Of a stretch of 64,000 nt of DNA, positions 7,583 through 17,438 are shown piece by piece. The DNA lies in the NCBI GenBank assembly GCA_902619375.1, contig CACNEB010000005.1:17355-81354 (forward strand). The letters are read 5' to 3'. The position numbers and the translations under genes are program-made. Numbering within the stretch: position 1 is the first letter of the stretch; each line of letters opens with the position of its first letter. The stretch comes from an uncultured Alphaproteobacteria bacterium (GTDB taxonomy: Bacteria > Pseudomonadota > Alphaproteobacteria > HIMB59). The notes below the pieces were generated by a model that was given only the letters and a program-made list of their open reading frames with translations, ran no database searches and was not told the origin of the DNA.

Positions 7583-8830
7583 CTAATTTTTTAAACGATT
7601 TAATTTTATCACTTCACCAATAAAATATAATGATCCTCCAAAATAAATTGTGGTCTGATTTGATGAGAGTTTATTAATCATTTTAAATGAATCTGTTAAG
7701 GAATTTGCAAAATAGAGCTTAAGGTATTTGGGCAGCAGATCCTCGGTAATAGAGTTTTCCTCGTTCATTTTAACAACAATTATTTTATTAAAATGATTTG
7801 ATAAGTTAGAGAGCATTTGAGTATATTTTTTATTATTTAAAAAAGAGCATATGAGTATTTTCCTATTCTTTGGTAATGATTTAATTAATGCTTTCATGCC
7901 ATCGATATTGTGAAAGCCATCTAAGTAAATATTCTTATATTTCTTTATTTTTTTATTTAAAAGTCCGCTCTTAATTTGCTGCAATCTCCCAGGCCACTCA
8001 CAATTCATCAACGCTTTTTCTGTTTTTTTTATTACAAATTTTTCTTTTAATATATACCTGGCTAAATGTATTGCTAATCCAGCATTAATTAATTGATGTG
8101 ATCCTAATAAACTTAAATTTGATAAATTAACTCTTATATCATTCGATAAATAAAAATTAGATTTTATTTTCCAATGAATATTAAATAGATTTGCATTTAA
8201 TTTTCTTTTTTTTAATTGTGACTTGATATATTTCATAACATTTGTTTTCTGTCGATTAATAAAAATCGTACTTTTTAGATTTAATATTCCTAATTTCTCA
8301 AAAGCAATTTGATACAATGAATTTCCTAAATAATCTTGATGATCTAAAGAAATTGGAGTAATAGCTGCATACTTTGATTTTTTTAAAATATTCGTGGCAT
8401 CAAATCTTCCTCCAAGCCCAACTTCTAATATTAGATAGTCAGCTTTATGATCTTGGAAAGCTTTAAACGCCGCCGCAGTAGTAATTTCAAAAAATGTTAT
8501 CAAATTTCCTTCATTTTTATCTTCGCAAAACTTTAAATATTTTAATAATTTTTGATTTGAAATTTCTTTAGATCTTAATTGAATTCTTTCATTAAATTTT
8601 ACTAGGTGAGGCGTGGAGTATACGTGTGTTGAGTAATTATGATGATTGAGAATTGATTTCAAAATAGTTGCTGTTGAACCTTTACCATTAGTACCAGCTA
8701 TATGAATGACTTTTGGTAATAAATTTTCATCAAAATTTATTTTTTTTAAAAGTTTTTTGATTCTCCCTAAAGATAAATCTGAAAATTTTGGATGTAGATT
8801 TAGTAGCCTTTGAAAAATGGGATCTTTCAA
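7583..8830 (-). CDS. folC: Folylpolyglutamate/dihydrofolate synthase
   Basis: 415 aa. The Mur-ligase-type P-loop HIAGTNGKGSTATIL is near residues 43-57. EVGLGGRFDATN (about 136-147) is the FolC signature, and the C-terminal domain has LDGFHNIDGMKAL. It adds glutamates to (dihydro)folates in the cytoplasm, supplying the coenzyme used by the one-carbon enzymes at 40.7-50.6 kb. The gene is 4 nt behind accD, in the usual alphaproteobacterial order trpA-accD-folC. It is the last gene of the minus-strand block. Confidence 0.93.
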   Translation of the reverse strand: MKDPIFQRLLNLHPKFSDLSLGRIKKLLKKINFDENLLPKVIHIAGTNGKGSTATILKSILNHHNYSTHVYSTPHLVKFNERIQLRSKEISNQKLLKYLKFCEDKNEGNLITFFEITTAAAFKAFQDHKADYLILEVGLGGRFDATNILKKSKYAAITPISLDHQDYLGNSLYQIAFEKLGILNLKSTIFINRQKTNVMKYIKSQLKKRKLNANLFNIHWKIKSNFYLSNDIRVNLSNLSLLGSHQLINAGLAIHLARYILKEKFVIKKTEKALMNCEWPGRLQQIKSGLLNKKIKKYKNIYLDGFHNIDGMKALIKSLPKNRKILICSFLNNKKYTQMLSNLSNHFNKIIVVKMNEENSITEDLLPKYLKLYFANSLTDSFKMINKLSSNQTTIYFGGSLYFIGEVIKLNRLKN

Positions 8831-8834
8831 GAAT

Positions 8835-9680
8835 TTATTTTTTTACGAATGACAAAACTTTTGAAAGTGTTTGACTTAATTCTTTTCGATGGACAACCAT
8901 GTCAACCATTCCGTGTTCAAGAAGATATTCCGCTGTTTGAAAATCCTCAGGTAATTGTTCCTTGATCGTCTCTTCGATAACTCTTTTTCCAGCAAAACCA
9001 ATCATACTTCCTTTTTCAGCAATTATAATATCTCCAAGCATCGCAAACGAAGCACTCACACCTCCAGTAGTAGGATGAGTTAGAACACTTACATAAGGAA
9101 TTTTATGTTGGTCTAGCATATTCACAGCTGCAACTGTTTTAGGTAGTTGCATTAAACTTACAATACCCTCTTGCATCCTTGCACCTCCTGAAGAAGCAAC
9201 AGATATAAATGGACAATTCAAATCAACAGCATTTTGACAACCAATTTTAAATGCTTCACCTACAAATTGACCCATTGAACCACCCATAAAATTAAAATCC
9301 AAAATAAAAACTACAACTTTAGTGCTTCCAATTTCACCTTTAGCTAAAATAGCGGCATCTTTTTGGTCAGTTTTCTTTTGCGCAGCTTTCATCCTGTCTG
9401 TGTATTTTTTAAGATCTTTAAATTTCAGAGGATCATTATTTTCAAAAGGTACATCGATTAATTCATAATTTTCGTTATCAAATAAATTTTTTAATCTACT
9501 ATTTACATCCATCCCCATGTGAAAGTCACAATATGAACAGACATTAAGATTTTCTTTTAAGTCACTTACATACAGGGTTCTTTCCCCACATCCACACTTA
9601 GTCCATAAATTAGATGGAGACTCTTTTCGATTAACAAGGGAGCTTAATTTAGGTTTTACATAATCTGTGAGCCAGTTCAT
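8835..9680 (-). CDS. accD: Acetyl-CoA carboxylase carboxyltransferase subunit beta
   Basis: 281 aa. An N-terminal zinc-ribbon-like stretch has LWTKCGCGERTL and VCSYCDFHMG; the first pair reads C-x-C rather than C-x2-C. The crotonase-fold core follows with ASSGGARMQEG and HPTTGGVSASFAMLGD. With AccA it transfers carboxyl from biotin to acetyl-CoA, giving malonyl-CoA for fatty acid synthesis. It follows trpA by 2 nt, and the end of trpA supplies an AAGG ribosome-binding site about 7 nt before the ATG. Confidence 0.95.
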   Translation of the reverse strand: MNWLTDYVKPKLSSLVNRKESPSNLWTKCGCGERTLYVSDLKENLNVCSYCDFHMGMDVNSRLKNLFDNENYELIDVPFENNDPLKFKDLKKYTDRMKAAQKKTDQKDAAILAKGEIGSTKVVVFILDFNFMGGSMGQFVGEAFKIGCQNAVDLNCPFISVASSGGARMQEGIVSLMQLPKTVAAVNMLDQHKIPYVSVLTHPTTGGVSASFAMLGDIIIAEKGSMIGFAGKRVIEETIKEQLPEDFQTAEYLLEHGMVDMVVHRKELSQTLSKVLSFVKK

Positions 9681-9682
9681 AT

Positions 9683-10468
9683 TTAGACCTTAACCTCTTG
9701 AATAAATTTTTTAAGGTTTTTAAGGTACTTATTTAAATCCATCTTTAAATCAAAATATTTTTGAATAAGAGCTGAACCAATTATAACACCGTCTGCATTT
9801 GTTTTTTTGGATATATCAATGACATCTTTTTTTGACTTAATCCCAAATCCAACTAAAACAGGAACAGAAGACATTTTTTTTATAGATTTAACATTTTTAT
9901 TTATTTCTTTGTAATCTAATTTATTTGAACCTGTAATTCCTGTTGCTGATATATAATAAATAAATCCTTTTGAACCTTTTAAAAGTTTTTGTGATCTTTT
10001 TTTATCAGTCATTGGAGAGATTAACTTGATCAAGTGTATATTATTTTTAGACAATGACTTTTTGATTGCACTTTCCTCTTCAAAAGGTAAATCAACAATT
10101 ATTATACCATCGACAATACTTTTAATATTATTAATAAATTTATTTAATCCAAATTTGCGAACAGTATTTAAATAACACATGATAACAAATGAAGTATTAT
10201 TTTTAGATTTACTCAAATATTTAATTAAATCTAATGATTGCTGTGTTGATAATTTTGATCCAAGTGCAATTTTATTTGCCTCTTGGATAATTGGGCCATC
10301 TGCCATTGGATCAGAAAAGGGAAGCCCAAACTCAATAATATCTGGTTGATGAGATAACATTTCATTAAAAATCTTTTTACTATGACTCAGCGAAGGAAAC
10401 CCACACGTCATAAATAATGAGAGTATCTTTTTCTTAGGAAGAGAGTCTAAATTATTCATCTGCATCAA
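9683..10468 (-). CDS. trpA: Tryptophan synthase alpha subunit
   Basis: 261 aa TIM barrel. [20 protein letters not shown] contains both catalytic acids (Glu in IIEFG and Asp in MADG). [10 protein letters not shown] and [11 protein letters not shown] form the phosphate-binding end. It cleaves indole-glycerol phosphate and passes indole to TrpB. Three Met codons open the frame (residues 1, 2 and 4). Any of them overlaps the end of trpB by up to 17 nt. Confidence 0.95.
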   Translation of the reverse strand: MMQMNNLDSLPKKKILSLFMTCGFPSLSHSKKIFNEMLSHQPDIIEFGLPFSDPMADGPIIQEANKIALGSKLSTQQSLDLIKYLSKSKNNTSFVIMCYLNTVRKFGLNKFINNIKSIVDGIIIVDLPFEEESAIKKSLSKNNIHLIKLISPMTDKKRSQKLLKGSKGFIYYISATGITGSNKLDYKEINKNVKSIKKMSSVPVLVGFGIKSKKDVIDISKKTNADGVIIGSALIQKYFDLKMDLNKYLKNLKKFIQEVKV

Positions 10469-11657
10469 ATCCTATTGCTTTAGCTGCAGTAAATAAATCT
10501 TTATCACCTCGTCCACACAAATTTAAAATTACAACTTTGTTTTTATGTTTATTTTTAAATGCTTTAATTAAGTAGGCTAGGGCATGGGAGGGCTCTAGTG
10601 CGGGAATAATTCCCTCCAGTTTTGAACATGTTTGAAATGCTTCAAGAGCTTCTTTATCAGTTATACCAAAGTACTTAACTCTTTTAATATCTTTTAAGTA
10701 TGAGTGTTCAGGGCCTACACCAGGATAATCGAGACCGGCAGAAATTGAATGAGCCTCTTTTATTTGTCCATCATTGTCTTGTAATACATAACTATAACTA
10801 CCATGTAAAATACCAGGTGTTCCGGACGTCATAGTAGCTGCTGTTTCTTGTGTTTTAGCACCTCTACCAGCTGCCTCGACTCCAATGATCTTTACCTTTT
10901 TATCATTCAAAAATGGATAGAATAAACCCATTGCATTTGATCCGCCTCCAACGCAAGCTATCAAATAATCTGGTAATTTTTTCTCTAACTTTAATATTTG
11001 CTCTCTTGCTTCTTTTCCAATCACTGATTGAAAATCTCTTACCATTTTGGGATAGGGGTGAGGACCTGCGGTAGAACCGATAATATAAAAAGTATCTCTG
11101 ACGTTTTTAATCCAATCTCTTAAAGCTTCATTCATTGCATCTTTTAAAGATTTACTCCCAGACTCAACAGGAATAATGGTGGCTCCCAGAAGCTTCATTC
11201 TAAAAACATTAGGTTTTTGTCTTTCGATATCTTTAGACCCCATGTAAATATAACAAGGAAGACCAAAAAGGGCACAAACAGTTGCTGTTGCAACTCCATG
11301 TTGTCCAGCACCTGTTTCAGCAATGATTCTTGTTTTTCCCATTTTTTTCGCAAGAAGTATTTGCCCTAAGCAATTATTGATTTTATGGGCACCTGTATGA
11401 TTAAGCTCATCTCTTTTAAAATATATTTTTGGTCCATTAATATATTTAGATAAATTTTTAGCAAAGTGCAAAGAGGAGGGCCTACCCACATAGTTTTTAA
11501 AAAGATCATTTAGCTCTTTTTTAAATTTTTTATCCTTTTGAATTTTTTTGTAAGATTTATCTAAATTTAATAATAGGGGCATTAATGTCTCTGAAACATA
11601 CATGCCACCAAACTCACCAAATCTTCCAACAGTGCTAGGTTGTTTATATTTTTTCAT
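10452..11657 (-). CDS. trpB: Tryptophan synthase beta subunit
   Basis: 401 aa PLP enzyme. [12 protein letters not shown] is near the N-terminus, the PLP lysine lies in [10 protein letters not shown], and the phosphate loop is [22 protein letters not shown] and [12 protein letters not shown] are also conserved. It condenses indole with serine to tryptophan. The start overlaps the trpF stop by one base (TAATG). It is part of trpF-trpB-trpA-accD-folC. Confidence 0.97.
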   Translation of the reverse strand: MKKYKQPSTVGRFGEFGGMYVSETLMPLLLNLDKSYKKIQKDKKFKKELNDLFKNYVGRPSSLHFAKNLSKYINGPKIYFKRDELNHTGAHKINNCLGQILLAKKMGKTRIIAETGAGQHGVATATVCALFGLPCYIYMGSKDIERQKPNVFRMKLLGATIIPVESGSKSLKDAMNEALRDWIKNVRDTFYIIGSTAGPHPYPKMVRDFQSVIGKEAREQILKLEKKLPDYLIACVGGGSNAMGLFYPFLNDKKVKIIGVEAAGRGAKTQETAATMTSGTPGILHGSYSYVLQDNDGQIKEAHSISAGLDYPGVGPEHSYLKDIKRVKYFGITDKEALEAFQTCSKLEGIIPALEPSHALAYLIKAFKNKHKNKVVILNLCGRGDKDLFTAAKAIGFDADE

Positions 11658-12283
11658 TAATTATAAATTGATGAAATAATACCATCTATCAAAGTAAGGC
11701 TTTTTTCACCTGGGTGTTCCTCTACACCAGAATTTATATCAACAAAATCAGTACCTGTTAAGTTTATTGCTTTTTTTATATTAGTGACATTTAGACCTCC
11801 TGATAAAATATAAGGGAGTTTTTTAATATTTTTAAAATTAGACCAATCCCAAGTTTTATTGTTTCCTCCAGGCATCTGATTTGAAGAAGGTTTTGCTTCG
11901 ATGAGGAACTTATCTACATCAATTAACTCAGTTGTTTCAAAATCCTCTGGGGATATTGATTTAAATATATTTTTCTTAAAATTACTTTTAACTTCGCTTA
12001 TGAAGTTTTGATCTTCATGTCCATGAAGTTGAATTGTATCAAAATCAAAAACTTCTAATTTATTTTTAATTTCATCAATTGATGAATTTACAAAAACACC
12101 CACAAATTTATCTTTATATGATTTAAAATATTGGTTAACAAGAGAAAGTGTGCCCATATCTATAAACCTAGGACTCTTTTCATAAAAAATTAATCCTTGA
12201 TAGGAAATATTTAAATCAAGACAATGATTAATAATAGCTGGATTATTTTGTCCACAGATTTTTATTTTTATGTTGTTCGCCAT
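11657..12283 (-). CDS. trpF: Phosphoribosylanthranilate isomerase
   Basis: 208 aa TIM barrel of tryptophan synthesis. KICGQNN holds the catalytic Cys. [35 protein letters not shown] and [10 protein letters not shown] are the expected blocks. The usual general-acid Asp of the LxDAKP stretch reads Glu here (FLIEAKP), a conservative but uncommon change. The frame must begin at ATG 12283 because KICG lies within the first ten residues. This makes a 41-nt overlap with the end of pyrF. Confidence 0.93.
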   Translation of the reverse strand: MANNIKIKICGQNNPAIINHCLDLNISYQGLIFYEKSPRFIDMGTLSLVNQYFKSYKDKFVGVFVNSSIDEIKNKLEVFDFDTIQLHGHEDQNFISEVKSNFKKNIFKSISPEDFETTELIDVDKFLIEAKPSSNQMPGGNNKTWDWSNFKNIKKLPYILSGGLNVTNIKKAINLTGTDFVDINSGVEEHPGEKSLTLIDGIISSIYN

Positions 12284-12950
12284 ATTTTTTTAACAAATCT
12301 AAAGGTTTTTTGCTTTCTATTAATTCTCTACCTATTACAACAAAGCTTGCACCATCTTGTAAAGCATTATGAGCAAAAGTAACTCTTTTTTGATCATCAT
12401 TTCTAGCAAACATTTTGACACCAGGTGTTATTTTAATTAATTTTTTTAGCCTCTTTAACGAATTTAGGTCTTCACCTGAACAAATAAGTCCGTGAATATT
12501 TGCTTTATTAGCAATTTCAGAGAATTTCATTACAAGCCTCTTGGTATTCTTTTCTTTATATATTTTGAAACTGTCTTTTGTATCTAAGCTGGTCAATAAA
12601 GTTACACCTAAAAGTTTTGTTTTAAGCTTATTTTTTTTTAATGAGCTTACTGCGGCATTGATCATATCTTTACCACCAGATATATGTATTGTAAGAAAAT
12701 CAGGATTAAATTTTGATATAGAGTCTACAGCATTACTCACTGTGTTAGGAATATCATGTAGCTTTAAATCAAGGAAAAGTTTACATCTTGTTTTTTTAAT
12801 TTCTGATATTAGTTCACTCGAGCTTTTATTATAAAAAGACCTATATCCAATTTTAAAACCATAAACAAGAGGATGTAGTTTTTTTACAATCCTAACATTT
12901 CTGGCGTTTGTTTCTGAGTCTAATGCTATAAAAAATTTAAATTTTTTCAT
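12243..12950 (-). CDS. pyrF: Orotidine 5'-phosphate decarboxylase
   Basis: 235 aa. The signature FLDLKLHDIPNTV (about 61-73) carries the catalytic Lys/Asp network. LDSETNARNV is the N-terminal Asp region, GVTLLTSLD is strand 5, and VVIGRELIES is the phosphate-binding end. It makes UMP from OMP in pyrimidine synthesis. It sits between ihfB (14-nt overlap) and trpF (41-nt overlap), all on one strand. Confidence 0.94.
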   Translation of the reverse strand: MKKFKFFIALDSETNARNVRIVKKLHPLVYGFKIGYRSFYNKSSSELISEIKKTRCKLFLDLKLHDIPNTVSNAVDSISKFNPDFLTIHISGGKDMINAAVSSLKKNKLKTKLLGVTLLTSLDTKDSFKIYKEKNTKRLVMKFSEIANKANIHGLICSGEDLNSLKRLKKLIKITPGVKMFARNDDQKRVTFAHNALQDGASFVVIGRELIESKKPLDLLKKYGEQHKNKNLWTK

Positions 12951-13242
12951 TTAACTTTTTATGAATACTTTCACTAATTTTGAATTTAACCTTCCATTTT
13001 GATGGAATATATATTTTTTTTTTATTTCTAGGATCAGAGCCATATCTCGGATTCATTAATTTTAGTTTGAAAACACCAAAGTTTCTTAATTCTATATCAA
13101 CATGATCAGTAATATTTTTCTCTAGTATATCAAAAAAACTAGTGAAAATTGCTTCGTTAATTTTTGGTGTTAGGTCGGTCTCTGACTCTAAGAATTTTTT
13201 TAATAGATCTGACTTATTTTTCTTTGGATCCCTTATCCTCAT
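12937..13242 (-). CDS. ihfB: Integration host factor beta-like DNA-bending protein (HU/IHF family)
   Basis: 101 aa. NKSDLLKKFLESE opens the HU/IHF helix pair. VDIELRNFGVFKLKLMNPRYG is the start of the DNA-binding arm (family form IxxFGxFxxxxRxxRxG), and IPSKWKVKFKISESIHKKLN is the C-terminal part. The arm is diverged (MNPRYGSDPRNKK). Position directly behind rpsA is classic for ihfB. The start overlaps the rpsA end by 29 nt. It is the only DNA-binding regulator recognised in the window. Confidence 0.85.
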   Translation of the reverse strand: MRIRDPKKNKSDLLKKFLESETDLTPKINEAIFTSFFDILEKNITDHVDIELRNFGVFKLKLMNPRYGSDPRNKKKIYIPSKWKVKFKISESIHKKLNEKI

Positions 13243-14911
13243 CTAAAGCCTTACCCAAAATGTCTCCTAAGACTGATCCAGAGGATTTAGATCCATATTT
13301 TTCTAATAAACTCTGCTCCTCATCTATCTCTAATTGTCGAATTGATAAAGCAAATTTCCTATTAGTAAGATCAATAGAACTGATTTTTGCATTTATCTTT
13401 TGGCCCTCATTATATCTTGATATGTTTTGTTCTTCTTTATTTTTTGAAAGCTCTTTTCTTCTTATGGTTGTTTCAATAAAATTATCAACTTCAACATCGA
13501 TTCCATTGTTATTTATTTTAGTAATGGTTGCTGATACAATATCTCCTTTAGATTTGTTTTTAAAATATTCTTGAAATGGATCTGGTGATAATTGCTTTAT
13601 ACCAAAGCTTATTTTCTCTTTGTCAGGATCAATCTCAAGAATTTTTACTTTAATACTCTCACCCTTTTGATATTTTTTTAATGATCTATCGCCATTCAAA
13701 TCAGTCCATGAGAGGTCATTTTTGTGGATTAGTCCGTCTATATTTTCATTAAGCTTCGCAAATACTCCAAATTCGGTAATATTTTTTACTTCTGTTTCAA
13801 TAATTTGATCTTTTTTGTACTCGTTTAAAATATTCTCCCAAGGGTTTGGCTCAGTTTGTTTTATGCCAAGACTAATTCTCTTCTTTTCTTTATCTATTTC
13901 TAATATTTTAACACGAATATTAAAACCCACTTCTAAAATCTTATTAGGATGGATATTCTTTTTTGTCCAACTGATATCATTTGAATGAACTAAACCTTCT
14001 AAGTCTTTATTAGTTAGTTGGACGAATGCACCATAATCAGTGATATGTGTAATTTTTCCATCATATATTTCATCAAGATTAATTTTTGTTTCAATATTTT
14101 CCCAAGGATCGTCCTTTAATTGTTTATAACCAAGACTTATTTTATCTGAGTCATCAGAAACCTTTAAAATTTTGAAGTCATATTTTTTTCCAATTTCTAA
14201 TACATCAGATGGGTGACCTATTCTGCTCCATGATATATCACTTAAATGAACTAAACCATCAATACCACCTAAGTCAACAAAAGCCCCATAATCAGTAAAT
14301 GTTTTTACTTTGCCGTTAACAACCATGTTATTTTGAGATTTTTCTAATATCTGTTTTTTTATTTCTTTTTGTTTATCTTCAAGTATAGCTTTTCTTGATA
14401 CTACAATATTGCCTTTTGAATAATCCATCTTAAGGATTTCAAATGTTTCTTCAGTTTTAATTAAATGACTTACATCTCTAACTGGTCTAACGTCTATTTG
14501 ACTTAATGGAAGAAAAGCATTAGTGCCCATTATTTTTACATATAAACCAGCTTTTGCTTTTCCAACTATGAAGCCTTTAACTCTCTCTTTATTGTCAAAT
14601 ATTTTTTGAAGTTTTTCCCAAGACTTCATTTTGATAGCTTTTTCATGAGAAACTTTGATATTTCCCTCTCTATCTTCGAGTTTCTCAATAAAAACCTCAA
14701 CTTTTTGTCCAGTTTTTAAATCATCGGAATGTCCAGTGTTTATAAATTCTTCTTTGGGGATTTGTCCCTCACTTTTATAGCCTATGTCAACAGTAACTTG
14801 TAAATCACTTATTTTTAGAATTGTTCCAGAAATTATTTTATTTGCAGATATATTGTTTTTTGAGTCAAATTGTAGATCTAATAATTTGTTATACTCTTCA
14901 TTCGATATCAT
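13214..14911 (-). CDS. rpsA: 30S ribosomal protein S1
   Basis: 565 aa with six S1 RNA-binding repeats starting near residues 26, 110, 196, 281, 368 and 453. Repeats 3 and 4 are best kept (DYGAFVDLGGIDGLVHLSDI and DYGAFVQL). It captures mRNA on the small subunit. A GAAAGG motif lies 13 nt before this ATG, too far for ideal use. It is ideally spaced (6 nt) for an out-of-frame ATG that opens a six-codon ORF overlapping the rpsA start, listed separately. Confidence 0.96.
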   Translation of the reverse strand: MISNEEYNKLLDLQFDSKNNISANKIISGTILKISDLQVTVDIGYKSEGQIPKEEFINTGHSDDLKTGQKVEVFIEKLEDREGNIKVSHEKAIKMKSWEKLQKIFDNKERVKGFIVGKAKAGLYVKIMGTNAFLPLSQIDVRPVRDVSHLIKTEETFEILKMDYSKGNIVVSRKAILEDKQKEIKKQILEKSQNNMVVNGKVKTFTDYGAFVDLGGIDGLVHLSDISWSRIGHPSDVLEIGKKYDFKILKVSDDSDKISLGYKQLKDDPWENIETKINLDEIYDGKITHITDYGAFVQLTNKDLEGLVHSNDISWTKKNIHPNKILEVGFNIRVKILEIDKEKKRISLGIKQTEPNPWENILNEYKKDQIIETEVKNITEFGVFAKLNENIDGLIHKNDLSWTDLNGDRSLKKYQKGESIKVKILEIDPDKEKISFGIKQLSPDPFQEYFKNKSKGDIVSATITKINNNGIDVEVDNFIETTIRRKELSKNKEEQNISRYNEGQKINAKISSIDLTNRKFALSIRQLEIDEEQSLLEKYGSKSSGSVLGDILGKALDEDKGSKEK

Positions 14912-14918
14912 AAGTCAT
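14898..14918 (-). promoter_or_regulatory. Six-codon upstream ORF overlapping the rpsA start
   Basis: On the minus strand, ATG at 918-916 of the 14-kb block (14918-14916) opens MTYDIE and stops with TGA at 14900-14898. It spans the rpsA ATG (14911-14909) in another frame. GAAAGG stands 6 nt before this ATG, the best Shine-Dalgarno spacing in the region. It could couple or dampen S1 translation. It may also be chance. Confidence 0.35.
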
Positions 14919-14976
14919 GATTTACCTTTCAAATTGTTAGGTCGTTTTAAAGTTTTATTTCTAATTTTCAAGAAAA

Positions 14977-16287
14977 TTAATTTAAAAATTTTCTAACATC
15001 TTTAAAAAAAGAGGGATAACTTGTTTTAACACATGATTTATCCTTAATTATGTTATTTTTTTCACATATTAAGTTAGCGATATAAAAAGACATTACGATA
15101 CGATGATCAAGATTATGTATTATTTTAGCATTGCCTTTTTTTAGTTTATAATTTCCATAGATATACAAATCAAAACCTTTAATCTCAGATTTCACACCCA
15201 TATTTAATAAATTTTTATGAATTAGATCCAATCTATTACTTTCTTTTACAGTTAGTTCCTTTAATCCTTTAAAAATAGAAGTACCATTAGCAAATGAAGC
15301 AGCTATCGAAAGTATAGGTATTTCATCAATCTGTAACGGTATATTAGACGACTTTACTATTACTGATTTTAAATTTTTTTTTTGGTCAATATATATATCA
15401 GCTACAATCTCATTATTTAATTTTTCTTTTTTTATAATCTTTATATTACCCCCCATAGATTTTAAGGTTTGTATAAATCCAATTCTTGTCTTATTAAACA
15501 AAATATTCTTAACAGCAAATTTGGATCCTGGTAATAAACATGCAGCTGTAATTAAAAATGCTGCTGAAGATGGGTCGCCAGGGACTCTGTAATTAATTGG
15601 TTTTAGGGGTTTATCATTTTGTAATTTAATAAATCTAAATTTTTTGTTTTGTTTTACAGTTATGTTATATCCCATAGACTTGAGCATGTTTTCTGTATGA
15701 TCTCTAGTTGAGTTAAATTCTTTTATTTTTACAATACCATTAGTGTTCAGTGATGATAAAATTATTGAGCTTTTTATTTGTGCTGATGGTATTTTAATAT
15801 CAAAACTCATAGGTATTGGATTTCCGATACCTTTAATTCTTATAGGGGGATATAAATCTCCCCTAAGCTTAATAATCGCACCTATTTTTAATAAATGTTC
15901 AGTAATTCTCCTCATAGGCCTTTTACTTAAAGATTTATCACCAATCAAAATTGTTTTAATATTGTTTGAACAAACAAGACCAGATATTAATCTTATTCCA
16001 GTACCTGAATTACCAAAATTTAATTTATTTTTTGGTTGAAACAATGAGCCAGGTGGTAATCCATAAATTGAAAATTTTCCTCTTTCTTTTTTTATGTTAG
16101 CACCCAAATCTCTCATAGCTTTGATAGTGTTTAATACATCCTCTCCCTCAAGCAGATTCGATACAACTGATTTTCCTAATGCTTGACTTCCTAGTATAAT
16201 TATTCTGTGGCTTATAGATTTATCTCCTGGGGGGTAATAGGAGCCTTTGATAGTATTTTTTTTGAAATTAGCCATCATAGTTTTCAC
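14977..16287 (-). CDS. aroA: 3-phosphoshikimate 1-carboxyvinyltransferase (EPSP synthase)
   Basis: 436 aa. The family blocks are GDKSISHR, GNSGTGIRL, GDKSLSKRPM, PSAQIKSSI, VPGDPSSAAF, KESNRLD and DHRIVMSF. The form GDxSLxKRPM with SAQxKS is of the class II type. The residue that is Ala in the glyphosate-tolerant CP4 enzyme (as I recall it) is Gly here. It joins shikimate-3-phosphate and PEP in the aromatic pathway. The start is at 16287 or at Met4/Met5 (16278/16275). All overlap the end of lptB. Confidence 0.94.
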   Translation of the reverse strand: MKTMMANFKKNTIKGSYYPPGDKSISHRIIILGSQALGKSVVSNLLEGEDVLNTIKAMRDLGANIKKERGKFSIYGLPPGSLFQPKNKLNFGNSGTGIRLISGLVCSNNIKTILIGDKSLSKRPMRRITEHLLKIGAIIKLRGDLYPPIRIKGIGNPIPMSFDIKIPSAQIKSSIILSSLNTNGIVKIKEFNSTRDHTENMLKSMGYNITVKQNKKFRFIKLQNDKPLKPINYRVPGDPSSAAFLITAACLLPGSKFAVKNILFNKTRIGFIQTLKSMGGNIKIIKKEKLNNEIVADIYIDQKKNLKSVIVKSSNIPLQIDEIPILSIAASFANGTSIFKGLKELTVKESNRLDLIHKNLLNMGVKSEIKGFDLYIYGNYKLKKGNAKIIHNLDHRIVMSFYIANLICEKNNIIKDKSCVKTSYPSFFKDVRKFLN

Positions 16288-16990
16288 CCAAATAAATTTT
16301 CTTCACAAATTTATCTTTAGTAATCATATTTGGGGTTCCCTCTTTTACAATTTCTCCGTTGTAAATAATATTCGCATAGTCAACTATTTTTAGAGCCTCC
16401 CTAACGTTGTGATCAGTGATAATTATCCCAATACCGCTATTTTTCAGTTTTAATATTGTTTCTTTGACATCTTCAATAGCAATAGGATCTATGCCAGCAA
16501 AGGGCTCATCGAGCAGTAAATATTTTGGATTGCTTGCTAGTGCACGAGCTATCTCAGTTCTTCTTCTCTCCCCACCCGAGAGAAGCTTTCCTTTAGTATA
16601 AACAAACTTATCTAATGAGAAGAGATTGACCAATTTTTTTGTAATAATTTCTGCATTTGCTTTTTTATGAAACAACTGAGCAATTGATAATATATTTTGA
16701 TAGACGTTTAGATCTCTAAATATAGAAGCCTCTTGTGGCAAGTAGGATATACCAAATAGACTTCTATCATTGAGACTATAATCAATTAAGTTCTTTTGAT
16801 TTAAATATATTTCCCCACTATCTGGTTGTAAAAAGCCAGCAATAATATTAAACAAAGTAGTTTTTCCACTACCATTAGGTCCTAGAAGTCCATAGATTTT
16901 TTTTTGATCAAAAAATAAGTTTATTTTATTTAAAGCAATTTTTGATTTAAATTTTTTATTTATATTTTTTAATTGTATCTCATTACTCAT
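16268..16990 (-). CDS. lptB: LPS export ABC transporter ATP-binding protein
   Basis: About 240 aa from MSNEIQL (ATG 16990). The frame is open a little further upstream, but that extension lies inside lptA. Walker A is GLLGPNGSGKTTL, the signature is LLSGGERRRTEIARAL, Walker B is YLLLDEPFAGIDP, and the H-loop is ITDHN. It powers LPS extraction from the inner membrane with LptFG and LptC. It overlaps lptA by 8 nt and aroA by about 20 nt. Confidence 0.94.
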   Translation of the reverse strand: MSNEIQLKNINKKFKSKIALNKINLFFDQKKIYGLLGPNGSGKTTLFNIIAGFLQPDSGEIYLNQKNLIDYSLNDRSLFGISYLPQEASIFRDLNVYQNILSIAQLFHKKANAEIITKKLVNLFSLDKFVYTKGKLLSGGERRRTEIARALASNPKYLLLDEPFAGIDPIAIEDVKETILKLKNSGIGIIITDHNVREALKIVDYANIIYNGEIVKEGTPNMITKDKFVKKIYLGENYDG

Positions 16991-17438
16991 TAATAAATAC
17001 CTCAACAACACTCTCTTTTTTTGATGTACTCATGGTTCTTGTATTGTTTTTGAGGTCTATAATAAGTTCATCACCTTTAAGAATTCTATCCTCTGAAACT
17101 ATTTTTACATTATCATAAAGCTCAATTATATTTTTTGGCTTCAAATATAAACCATAGTCCGAATAGTATATTTCTTCATTATAAAAAATTTGTATGTTTC
17201 CTTTAATTTCAATTTCGTTAAAGATTTCTTTATCATTTTCAATTTGATATTTAGCTTTGATGTAATCACTAAGTATTTTTATATCACTACTTTCATATTC
17301 TACACTACCTGTGGCAACATACTCTTGATTTTCAGAGTCCCAAGTAATCCCCTCTTTAGCTTTTAAAATATCTTTTGAATTTGAAATCGTTGGAAAAAAT
17401 AAAAAAATAACAACAAATATTTTAATTAAATTACTCAT
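16983..17438 (-). CDS. lptA: LPS transport periplasmic protein LptA (OstA-like)
   Basis: 151 aa with an N-terminal signal peptide (LIKIFVVIFLFFPTISNS). The body is a beta-jellyroll built of short repeats typical of OstA/LptA, for example YVATGSVEYES, IEIKGNIQIFYNEE and LKGDELIIDLKNNT. It bridges LptC and LptD to carry LPS across the periplasm. It overlaps lptC by 8 nt and lptB by 8 nt. Sequence conservation is weak, but fold pattern and context agree. Confidence 0.85.
   Translation of the reverse strand: MSNLIKIFVVIFLFFPTISNSKDILKAKEGITWDSENQEYVATGSVEYESSDIKILSDYIKAKYQIENDKEIFNEIEIKGNIQIFYNEEIYYSDYGLYLKPKNIIELYDNVKIVSEDRILKGDELIIDLKNNTRTMSTSKKESVVEVFINE

Noticed and set aside
13164-13574. 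136-aa plus-strand frame opposite rpsA and ihfB
   Set aside because: It lies antisense to strongly conserved S1 coding sequence; hydrophobic and serine-rich composition is a by-product of the opposite frame.
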